Position numbers and translations under genes: made by a program | Assembly (NCBI GenBank): GCA_030637065.1 | Contig: DAOVVQ010000020.1 | Span: 1-23,067 of the forward strand | Direction of reading: 5' to 3' | Origin: Planctomycetota bacterium | Lineage (GTDB): Bacteria > Planctomycetota > Phycisphaerae > Sedimentisphaerales > Anaerohalosphaeraceae | DNA: 23,067 bases | Notes under the pieces: generated by a model | Database searches by the model: none | The model's input: the letters and a program-made list of their open reading frames with translations, nothing else | What the model was told of the DNA's origin: nothing | Part shown: one piece after another, positions 1 to 6,162 of the stretch | How the letters are laid out: each line of letters begins with the position of its first letter | How positions within the stretch are numbered: the first letter of the stretch is position 1

Positions 1-46
1 CAAAAACAACCCTGGCATTGGGATATACCCTGTTTTTCAGGGGACC
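1..46 (-). repeat. Copy 1 (partial) of the 91-bp dispersed element
   Basis: The first 46 bases, read on the minus strand, match the 5' half of elements at 8631-8721 and 19695-19785, including the stem CCCTG-AAAAA-CAGGG and the CCCATTGCC/GGGGTTG stretch. The terminal 9-mer CTGAAAAAC lies at 32-40 on the minus strand. The other half lies beyond the window edge, so only the outer end next to the sulfatase side can be defined. Confidence 0.75.
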
Positions 47-254
47 CACTTATACTGCCCCCTTGGATAATATTTCCAAATAAACACCGCCCAGGCACCG
101 CATTCGCCGATTTCAGGCTTACGAAACACGGACGCCCCATGGAAATTCGCCCCCCTACCCCTATCGACCACTGATACTACAGCGGGTGAGTATTTGTTTG
201 GAAAAAATTGCCCCGCCAAAAAAAACGTCAACCCAAGACCTGAATCCAGCCCCC

Positions 255-345
255 CCTGACTAACTCCGCTCTTTAGAGCGACGGGTGGCAGCCACCGAGG
301 CATCGCCGAGGTGGATGGTTGCACACCTGACTAACTCCGCTCTTT
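255..345. repeat. 20-bp direct repeats flanking a 51-bp insert
   Basis: The exact 20-mer cctgactaactccgctcttt occurs at 255-274 and at 326-345, 71 bp apart. Between them is the module that starts CGGGTGGCAGCCAC and ends GTGGATGG, also found at the end of the composite repeats at 3280 and 12214. The second 20-mer ends seven bases before the sulfatase stop codon. The rest of 47-351 holds no convincing gene: the one long reading frame on the minus strand mostly translates repeat sequence. Confidence 0.7.
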
Positions 346-351
346 TCACTA

Positions 352-2022
352 TCAGCGTTTTTTGTCCGGCCCAAGCTCTTGATATGCCTTGTAGGCCTTG
401 ATCATTTCGTAGGAGTTAAACGACGGCTGGAACTGCACTCCGGTTCTTCTGGCCCAGGATTCCCAGGTCCGTTGCATCTCGGCTGCCCTGCGGGGCATTT
501 TGCCAAACAGGTTGTTCATCTCCGTGCGGTCGGCTTCCATATCGAAGAGTTCCCACGGGCCCTCAAATGCCCAGACGAGCTTCCATTTGCCGTCGCGCAT
601 TGCCCGATTCTGCTCGTGCTCCCAGAAAACCGGCTCGGTATGCACCGGTTTGCCGGAGCCCTTGATCAGCGGCACCAGCGACTTGCCGACTGTCGGATAG
701 ACATAATGGCCGTCAAAGTGCCGGGGGTACTCTCCGCCGGCGAGATCGAGACACGTCGGCATCAGGTCCGGCAGATAGCCGAACGGCTCGACGAAGGAGC
801 CGTGCTTACCCTTGGGAATGCCGTCGGGCCAGTGTACGATCAGCGGCGTCGCCATTCCGCCTTCGTGGAGATAGTGCTTATAGAGCCGAAACGGCGTATT
901 GGAGGCGTTGGCCCAAACCCGTCCGCATCTCGGCCCAGCCACGTCCTCTGTAAGCATGGGGTTTCGTATCTGTGCTTCGGTCCCTTTGCCTAAGGTGCCG
1001 CCCTCCTGGCAGGCGCCGTTGTCACTCAGGAAGAAGATTATAGTGTCATCATATTTGCCCATGGCCTTCAATTTGCGAACGAACTTGCCGATATTCTGGT
1101 CGATGGAATCGATGCAGGCGGCATAAGCAGCCATGCGCAGGTCGAGGATGTGCTTTTCATCTTTGGAGAGCGAGTCCCAGTCCGGCCCTTCATGCGGCGC
1201 CGGTGTCCAGTCGGGATCGATCAGCCCCATTTTGCGCTGACGGGCCAGCCGCCTCTTCGATATCTCATCCCAGCCGACGCTGTACTTGCCCTCGTATTTC
1301 TTAAGGTCCTTCGCCTTGGGCTCCAGCGGCCAGTGCGGGGCGTTGTAGGCCAGGTAGAGGAAGAATGGTTTATCGTCCTGCTCGGCGGATTCGGCGATGA
1401 AGCGGGTGGCGTAGTCGGTGAAGGCGTCGGTTACATAGAATCCGTCGGGCGCCTCGACCGGCTGGTCCATGAAGGTTAGCCCCCGGGGGCTGGCGGGTTT
1501 GAAGTAGTCGCTGGCGCCGGAGAGGATGCCAAAATACTTATCGAAACCCCGCTCAAGCGGCCAGCAATCGTCGCGACTGTAACCCAAGTGCCACTTGCCC
1601 GTCATCAGCGTGTGGTAGCCGGACCGCTTCAGGGCCTGGGCGATCGTGACGCAGCGGTTGTTCAGATAGCCCTGGTACGGCTCGTTCTCCAGCGGGCTCG
1701 GCGTGTCGGGCGTTTCGGTCATGTGGCCGAGACCAGTCTGGTGCGGGTGCAGGCCGGTCATCAGACTCGCACGCGTCGGACAACAGCGACCGGTATTGTA
1801 AAACTGCTTAAACCGAAGACCATTAGCTGCAAGCCGGTCGATATTCGGCGTGTCGATCTCGCCGCCATAACAGCCGATATCCGAAAAACCCATATCGTCA
1901 ACCATAATAATGACGATGTTAGGACGCCGGGCGGACGAGGCATCAGCCCGAACAGAAACGCCGACGAGGGTAATAAGACACAGCAAAACCAGCAACAAAT
2001 TTCGTTTCCTGCAAATCGACAT
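352..2022 (-). CDS. Secreted arylsulfatase-type sulfatase (family S1)
   Basis: This 556-residue enzyme should hydrolyse sulfate esters, probably from sulfated polysaccharides, outside the cytoplasm. A signal peptide covers about residues 1-26 (hydrophobic LLLVLLCLITLVGV, then a VRA-DA type site). The metal-binding pair D42-D43 lies in IIMVDDMGFSDIG. The sulfatase signature CCPTRASLMTG starts at Cys80, the residue expected to be converted to formylglycine. GKWHLG and FLSDNG supply the catalytic Lys/His and metal Asp/Asn, and EGG-x3-P-x2-VHWPDG and the C-terminal RDGKWKLV are typical of the family. The ATG at 2022 is preferred over an upstream TTG (2037) because GGAG lies 9 nt before it. The gene is monocistronic here and no anaerobic or aerobic maturase is in the window. 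The family is clear; the substrate cannot be read from sequence. Confidence 0.95.
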   Translation of the reverse strand: MSICRKRNLLLVLLCLITLVGVSVRADASSARRPNIVIIMVDDMGFSDIGCYGGEIDTPNIDRLAANGLRFKQFYNTGRCCPTRASLMTGLHPHQTGLGHMTETPDTPSPLENEPYQGYLNNRCVTIAQALKRSGYHTLMTGKWHLGYSRDDCWPLERGFDKYFGILSGASDYFKPASPRGLTFMDQPVEAPDGFYVTDAFTDYATRFIAESAEQDDKPFFLYLAYNAPHWPLEPKAKDLKKYEGKYSVGWDEISKRRLARQRKMGLIDPDWTPAPHEGPDWDSLSKDEKHILDLRMAAYAACIDSIDQNIGKFVRKLKAMGKYDDTIIFFLSDNGACQEGGTLGKGTEAQIRNPMLTEDVAGPRCGRVWANASNTPFRLYKHYLHEGGMATPLIVHWPDGIPKGKHGSFVEPFGYLPDLMPTCLDLAGGEYPRHFDGHYVYPTVGKSLVPLIKGSGKPVHTEPVFWEHEQNRAMRDGKWKLVWAFEGPWELFDMEADRTEMNNLFGKMPRRAAEMQRTWESWARRTGVQFQPSFNSYEMIKAYKAYQELGPDKKR

Positions 2023-2413
2023 AAGATCAAACTCCAAAAAAAGACTATCTTCCTCGTAATAGAAGCCGGGAAAGCAACGCCCTACCCGCCAAAAAAACCC
2101 ATTATACCCCCCCTACCCTCGCATTCAAGGCATAAAAAACGCGAAACCTCAAGGCCAGAAACCTGGATACTGGATGTTGTATACTGCGTTTCATTCTGTA
2201 TCCTGAATCCTGACATAGCATAGATTGCGCTATCACTATCTTGCTACGGACCAAAAAAATAAAAAATTTTTAATCCTTACCACATAAAGACTTAGCGATT
2301 TCCACCCCAAAAAAAACACCCGATTTTCGCATGAAACGCGCAAGTTCGTGCAATAGTAGAGGGCGAACTTTTTTCGCGAGAGGGTAGATCAGGGGATAGT
2401 AGAGGAGGACAGT
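2023..2413. other. Intergenic region upstream of the sulfatase
   Basis: About 390 bp between the sulfatase start and the first palindromic repeat. It is AT-rich, with short C-runs and degenerate CTGGATACTGGAT / GTATCCTGAATCCTG motifs around 2162-2215 that look like worn repeats. A weak hairpin (AGTTCG ... CGAACT followed by a T-run) lies near 2341-2376. I see no credible gene; short frames here are not coding-like. Confidence 0.5.
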
Positions 2414-2450
2414 CCCGTAGGATGGGTAACTTGTTACCCATGCGGTTTCT
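2414..2450 (+). repeat. Palindromic repeat, copy A
   Basis: A 37-nt repeat with perfect inverted arms ATGGGTAAC and GTTACCCAT around a TT centre, preceded by CCCGTAGG and followed by GCGGTTTCT. It ends five bases before the start codon of the HNH-AP2 gene. It differs from copy B (3091-3127) only at one central base. Confidence 0.9.
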
Positions 2451-2455
2451 AAACA

Positions 2456-3097
2456 ATGGCATGTCAATACTGCAAATTCGCGGTTTACGCCTCTGGCGCC
2501 TTCTGGCCAACCCTCGTTTGCGAGAACGAATGCGGCTCAGAGGGCCTCTGGCGACAGGTCGATTTCTCCGGGGCATGCCAAAACTTCACATCCTACGAAA
2601 ACGCCCGTCTCGGCGGCCCCAGCCCAGTAAGATACATACCGCTGACACAGGGCAAAGTCGCCATCGTCGACGAAGAAGACTACCCCTCACTGATCAGGTA
2701 CAATTGGCACGCGGTCAAAAGCACCCAAACATTTTACGTCCGCAGCAGGGTCAACAACCGCGTTATACTCATCCACCGATTCATCATGAACCCGCCAGAA
2801 GCAATGGTCGTAGACCACATCAACCATAACGGACTGGATAACAGAAGAAGCAACCTCAGAATATGCACAAAAGAGCAAAATGCAAGAAACAGAAAGCCAA
2901 ACACGTCAAGAAATGGAAAATACAAGGGAGTACATTTCGACAAGACCAGAAACAAGTTCAAGGCAACCATAAAATGCCAGGAAAAGTCATTAAGCATAGG
3001 CTACTACAAAAACGAAATCGAAGCCGCAAAAGAATACGACAAAAAAGCAAAACACTTATTCAAAGAATTCGCATACTTAAACTTCCCGCCCCCGTAG
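2456..3097 (+). CDS. HNH endonuclease with AP2 DNA-binding domain (homing-type)
   Basis: A 213-residue protein in three parts. Residues 1-50 contain C3-x2-C6, C22-x3-C26 and C41, suggesting a small zinc-binding module. Residues ~60-125 form an HNH nuclease core: LIHRFIMN, VVDHINHNGLDNRRSNLRIC, then KEQNARNRK. Residues ~135-208 match the AP2/ERF-type DNA-binding fold (YKGVHFDKTRNKFKA, then IGYYKNEIEAAKEYDKKA, ending EFAYLNFP). This architecture is typical of free-standing phage and bacterial homing endonucleases. The ATG is five bases after palindrome copy A, with no clear Shine-Dalgarno, so an in-repeat initiation signal or poor expression is possible. The stop TAG is supplied by palindrome copy B. 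The gene is therefore tightly framed by repeats, as expected of a mobile module; its target site is unknown. Confidence 0.88.
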   Translation: MACQYCKFAVYASGAFWPTLVCENECGSEGLWRQVDFSGACQNFTSYENARLGGPSPVRYIPLTQGKVAIVDEEDYPSLIRYNWHAVKSTQTFYVRSRVNNRVILIHRFIMNPPEAMVVDHINHNGLDNRRSNLRICTKEQNARNRKPNTSRNGKYKGVHFDKTRNKFKATIKCQEKSLSIGYYKNEIEAAKEYDKKAKHLFKEFAYLNFPPP

Positions 3098-3127
3098 GAT
3101 GGGTAACTCGTTACCCATGCGGTTTCT
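3091..3127 (+). repeat. Palindromic repeat, copy B
   Basis: A 37-nt copy with arms ATGGGTAAC / GTTACCCAT around TC. The TAG stop codon of the HNH-AP2 gene (3095-3097) is part of its conserved CCCGTAGG leader. Similarity to copy C continues past the repeat through TCACCAAATCAC. Confidence 0.9.
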
Positions 3128-3159
3128 ACCATCACCAAATCACGCCACAAAAAACATTT

Positions 3160-3183
3160 AACCCCCGGACGTGTCCGGGGGTT
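3160..3183. terminator. Strong GC hairpin, possible terminator
   Basis: A perfect 11-bp stem (AACCCCCGGAC / GTCCGGGGGTT) with a 2-nt centre. On the minus strand it is followed by AAATGTTTTTTG, a modest T-tract; on the plus strand only by TTAATAAAAAAAC. It lies downstream of the HNH gene, so it may end either transcript, or be one more repeat-associated hairpin. Confidence 0.45.
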
Positions 3184-3227
3184 GCTGTTAATAAAAAAAC
3201 AAAAATTCCAAACTCTTGAGCGAAGCG

Positions 3228-3262
3228 CGTAGGATGGGTAACTCGTTACCCATGCGGTTTCT
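3228..3262 (+). repeat. Palindromic repeat, copy C
   Basis: The same repeat as copies A and B, 137 bp after copy B, identical to B from CGTAGG through GGTTTCT. Both B and C are followed by a TCACCAAATCAC tail, so the duplicated unit is longer than the palindrome. Confidence 0.9.
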
Positions 3263-3279
3263 ATCCTCACCAAATCACA

Positions 3280-3535
3280 ACGGGTGGCAGCCACTAAATA
3301 AGCAAAGCGAATGAAGTGGATGGCTAAAAATAGAAAAATTCCAATGCCCTGAAAGGGCTACATAAGTCAAGCCCAGGGTAAGCAAAGCGCCACCCTGGGA
3401 AAAAGCCCCCACACACAAAATCAACCCTGTAAGGGTTGTGTAAAACCAAACCAAACCAAACAAAACAAAACGCCGCTACCAAATCACGCCACAAACCCAC
3501 CCCCCATTGTCATTCCCGACCCCGATCGGGAATCC
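3280..3535 (+). repeat. Composite hairpin element, copy X
   Basis: A ~256-bp array that begins ACGGGTGGCAGCCACT and ends GGGAATCCA. In order: the GGCAGCCACT...GTGGATGGCT module, hairpin GCCCTGAAAGGGC, hairpin CCCAGGGT...ACCCTGGG, hairpin CAACCCTGTAAGGGTTG, module CACGCCACAAACC, and hairpin ATTCCCGACCCCGATCGGGAAT. The same modules in the same order occur on the opposite strand at 12001-12214. No gene lies in 3263-3607. Confidence 0.8.
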
Positions 3536-3607
3536 AGAAACCCTCTCGCCGGCAAACCCGCCAAATTCACCCTTTCGCAAAAAAGCAAAAGCCTGCCGCC
3601 CAAATGA

Positions 3608-4354
3608 TCATTCAAGCTGCATAGACTCCAGCCGCCGGCGTTTTTCGCGCATGTACAACAAAATTATTCCCGGCCCAAAGGCCCAGATCAATACGGTAGC
3701 CGCCAACACCAGGGTCGTGTACGTACCCCGGCAGCAATAACATTCCCGTTGCCGGCTCGCCCATATATGGACCGGCACCGCCACTATCGCCTCCAGGATA
3801 CTCCCAGCCACTAAACCGCGTATCATTTTGCCAAGCTGTGTATACCTGTCACCTTGCCTCCAGTAAACAAAAAAGACCCATGTCCAAACAGCCCAGACCA
3901 CTAACATTACCGCCCAGATAATGAAAGAACTGGAAACATAAAAACCATCCTTCTTATCCCCTAAAAGCGGCTGCCACCAATCCGGCAATTCAAGCAAAAG
4001 AGCGATAAAGCCTGTCGTTAGAAGCGTCGCCATCAGACCAGCCACAAAAACACTACTCTTCAAAGGCCTGCCAACAGTAGCCATCCGTACCGTAAACCCT
4101 TTGCCCGGCCTGAGAAATGCCCACTGCGCAAGCAATACCAGCCCTAAAACCAGCGCAAGATTGATGCCATAAAATACCTCATCATCAACGGCAAACGCGT
4201 TAAGGATCAACACACTACCAAACAAACCGGCAAAATCCTCAAGACTGGAAAAGAAAGGCAGGATAGCCCAGACAATACCCGCAACCGTAAATAAGACCCC
4301 CGCAACAAAAATAAAATGCCGCATCCGACAAGCAATCCCCTGAAACCTGGTCAT
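3608..4354 (-). CDS. Polytopic membrane protein of unknown function
   Basis: A 248-residue protein with about six hydrophobic segments, e.g. FIFVAGVLFTVAGIVWAILPFF near the N-terminus, LALVLGLVLLAQWAFL, VFVAGLMATLLTTGFIALLLEL, FIIWAVMLVVWAVWTWVFFVYW, and LVLAATVLIWAFGPGIILLY near the C-terminus. A conserved-looking loop RQRECYCCRGTYT carries three cysteines, and the tail is basic (REKRRR). I recall similar cysteine-bearing membrane proteins among planctomycete hypotheticals, but assign no function. The ATG at 4354 is chosen because AAGGGG lies 6 nt upstream; the earlier ATG at 4378 has GAGG too close. It lies between palindrome copies C and D and downstream of the cyclase-like gene on the same strand, 228 bp away. 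Confidence 0.8.
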   Translation of the reverse strand: MTRFQGIACRMRHFIFVAGVLFTVAGIVWAILPFFSSLEDFAGLFGSVLILNAFAVDDEVFYGINLALVLGLVLLAQWAFLRPGKGFTVRMATVGRPLKSSVFVAGLMATLLTTGFIALLLELPDWWQPLLGDKKDGFYVSSSFIIWAVMLVVWAVWTWVFFVYWRQGDRYTQLGKMIRGLVAGSILEAIVAVPVHIWASRQRECYCCRGTYTTLVLAATVLIWAFGPGIILLYMREKRRRLESMQLE

Positions 4355-4492
4355 ACCATACCCCTTAAAATGTACCATAGCCTCATAAAATAAACAAATT
4401 TTCCGCCCATCCAGTTACAACCGGAACATAAGAATAACCCCACCAAAAGCCCACCACAAGCAAATTAAATCTACCCGCTAACATTTAAGAAT

Positions 4493-4524
4493 CGTAGCAT
4501 GGGTAACTTGTTACCCATGCGGTT
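4493..4524 (+). repeat. Palindromic repeat, copy D
   Basis: CGTAGC leader, arms ATGGGTAAC / GTTACCCAT around TT, then GCGGTT. It lacks the TTTCT tail of copies A-C. It lies 58 bp beyond the stop codon of the cyclase-like gene. No gene lies between 4355 and 4582. Confidence 0.88.
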
Positions 4525-4582
4525 AACCAAAGCCACACGGAACCCACCAGTCGATTTTCTGATTCAAAAACTAGAGACAGTC

Positions 4583-5347
4583 CTACTCCACGACCTCAAT
4601 TTTCGGCAAGCCAAAACTGACTGCATACTCGTTGAAATACTTCGCCAACCAATTTATCTTTGCTTTGACTACAAGATTATCAGCGTTTAACTTAAAAGCA
4701 TTCACAATCTCCTGCCGACCAAGAGCCATGTAATCGTGACCACTCAAAGCACTATACTCTGATTTTGAAGTATGGGAATTCAAATCCAACATCGATGGAT
4801 GGAGTATATGCAAGTGCCATAGGTCATCAAAATCTTGACGGCGGAGATCTGGACCCCCACCTTGGTTCGCCAAGGCATCCATGTCATGAACAATGCTTTC
4901 ATCTAAGAGAATTCTTGGATAGATAGCCGCAGATTTTTCCAAATTATACGCAGTGATCAGACCGGCACCAAGAACACTCTTATCTGTATGTATCAATTTT
5001 CCTTTAGAAATAGCACCGCGAGTAAAAAGACCTTGATGTAAAAGCCTGTTACAAATTATGCTGCCGAGTGTGGTGAGAAGACCAAGCCCAATCAAATTTG
5101 TTTTTGTGGACAGCACAATGTTATCCGAAAAAGTAGATATCTTAAACATGTTTTGAAAAAAGCCGCTAGGATCTTTAGCACTCCAAGCGTCCATGCTTCT
5201 CCCTAAAGCTGAATACATTTCCTGTTCTTCAAGGACAGACGCTAGTCTTTCGAGAAGTCCGGGATCTGCATCAGCACGCTCTACCAACTTGCTGAATCCC
5301 AAAATGTCAATAAAAGCTATGTACCGCTCTTCATATTGATACACCAT
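4583..5347 (-). CDS. Cyclase-fold-like protein (distant class III nucleotide cyclase relative)
   Basis: A 254-residue soluble protein. YIAFIDILGFSKLV (residues 9-22) resembles strand 1 of class III adenylate/guanylate cyclases with metal Asp14; FSDNIVLS places a second Asp at 75; LFTRGAISKGKLIH then ...LGAGLITAYNLEKSA and IYPRILLDESIV follow the order seen in cyclases (RxGI..G..., VNxAARLE, I.vSe). By eye, the transition-state Asn and Arg positions are replaced (ITAYNLE where VNLAARLE is usual), so cyclase activity is doubtful or the substrate differs. The gene is more AT-rich than its neighbours and is flanked by palindrome copies D and E, suggesting acquisition. GGGG lies just before the ATG, closer than ideal. 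Function unassigned; a signalling or defence role is speculation. Confidence 0.72.
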   Translation of the reverse strand: MVYQYEERYIAFIDILGFSKLVERADADPGLLERLASVLEEQEMYSALGRSMDAWSAKDPSGFFQNMFKISTFSDNIVLSTKTNLIGLGLLTTLGSIICNRLLHQGLFTRGAISKGKLIHTDKSVLGAGLITAYNLEKSAAIYPRILLDESIVHDMDALANQGGGPDLRRQDFDDLWHLHILHPSMLDLNSHTSKSEYSALSGHDYMALGRQEIVNAFKLNADNLVVKAKINWLAKYFNEYAVSFGLPKIEVVE

Positions 5348-5387
5348 CTACCCCAACAATTCTTGCACAACAATAATTGTACAGTCT

Positions 5388-5420
5388 CGTAGCATGGGCA
5401 AATTCTTAGCCCATTCTGCC
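5388..5420 (+). repeat. Palindromic repeat, divergent copy E
   Basis: It keeps the CGTAGCATGGG leader, but the arms are ATGGGC / GCCCAT around a longer AT-rich centre, followed by TCTGCC. The arms differ from ATGGGTAAC but remain complementary. It lies 40 bp upstream of the cyclase-like gene's start codon. Confidence 0.65.
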
Positions 5421-5694
5421 ATCAACAAGACATAATAATAACCCAACCAAACGCCATCCACAAGCTCTAAACTGTCTTATTTTGTTTTTGTATTCCAGTC
5501 GCAGCTTTGCCGCGTTTTTACCCCTCGTTTTTGCTCAGATTTGCGCACATTTGCAAACCTTTGCGCATTTACCCCCACTTTTGGCGCATTTATGTCAATT
5601 TGTGCAAACTTTTACACCACCATTCCCCCACCCCACGAAATTCGATAATTCTATGCTTCTATAATTCATCCCTTCTTCGTGCCCTTCGCGTCCC
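5421..5694. other. Gene-free TTTGCGCA-rich region
   Basis: No gene is supported. Around 5510-5620 the words TTTGC, GCGCA and GCATTTA recur irregularly on a pyrimidine-rich strand. The plus-strand reading frame here is low-complexity, so it is treated as simple-sequence DNA. Confidence 0.5.
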
Positions 5695-5745
5695 GTTCGG
5701 CTTCACTCAGAGCTTGCCCTGAGCTTGTCGAACGGGGCAGGCTCT
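5695..5745. repeat. Short dispersed module F1 with a nested second module
   Basis: GTTCGGCTTCACTCAG, then a nested GCTTGCCCTGAGCTTGTCGA segment, then GGCAGGCTCT. The outer parts match the 26-nt insert at 13957-13982. CCCGTTCG / CGAACGGG can pair across the nested part. Confidence 0.65.
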
Positions 5746-5749
5746 TCGT

Positions 5750-6120
5750 AGTAAGAAAAAATCCCGTCAATCCTGTCCCGCCGTAGCTTTACGCGAAGGA
5801 GGTTCCCGTCTAAAATTCCTTTTCCCTCCGTGTCCTCTGTGCCCTCTGCCCTCTGCCCTGCTGCGACTCGGCTTCGCCGCGGCGAGTGGCTATTATTTTG
5901 TTTTATATTTTGGTAATTAAAATTTTGAATTTAGATATTAGAATTTAGTGTTTCTATCCTTCGTGCCCTTCGCCATCCGTGGTTAAAAAAAATCCAGTAA
6001 AACCTGTCCCGCCGTAGCTTTACGCGAAGGAGGATCCCGTCAATCCCGTCTAAAATTCCTTTTCCCTCTGTGGCTATATTATTTTGTTTTGTATTTTGGT
6101 AATTAGAATTTAGAGCTTCC
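5750..6120. repeat. Imperfect long direct repeat in gene-free DNA
   Basis: Two blocks share the same order of modules. The module CCTGTCCCGCCGTAGC... occurs at 5772-5802 and 6003-6033, followed in each by GTCTAAAATTCCTTTTCCCTC and later by TATTTTGTTTT(A/G)TATTTTGG and AATTAGAATTTAG-like AT-rich sequence. The first block carries additional material, including repeated CCCTCTG words and the module CTGCGACTCGGCTTCGCCGC at 5861-5886. Text-like CTTCGTGCCCTTCG and CCGCGAAATCCGTGG motifs flank the blocks. No coding region is seen up to the uvrC-like stop at 6163. Confidence 0.75.
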
Positions 6121-6162
6121 CTTTAATCCGCGAAATCCGTGGTTATTAATTACTTCAGCATT

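Noticed and set aside
37..324. A 95-residue reading frame on the minus strand
   Set aside because: It overlaps two dispersed repeats, has no clear ribosome site and no family-like features.
1588..2223. A 211-residue plus-strand frame opposite the sulfatase start
   Set aside because: It is a shadow of the sulfatase gene in another frame and runs into AT-rich intergenic DNA.
3608..5420. A Pycsar-type cyclase plus membrane-effector antiphage system
   Set aside because: The membrane protein has about six helices and resembles planctomycete orphans rather than a known effector, the genes are 228 bp apart with a repeat between, and cyclase transition-state residues look altered. Kept only as a low-certainty idea in the findings.
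5510..5625. Iterons of a replication origin (recurring TTTGCGCA-like words)
   Set aside because: The words are irregular in length and spacing, and no initiator gene or DnaA-box cluster is present.
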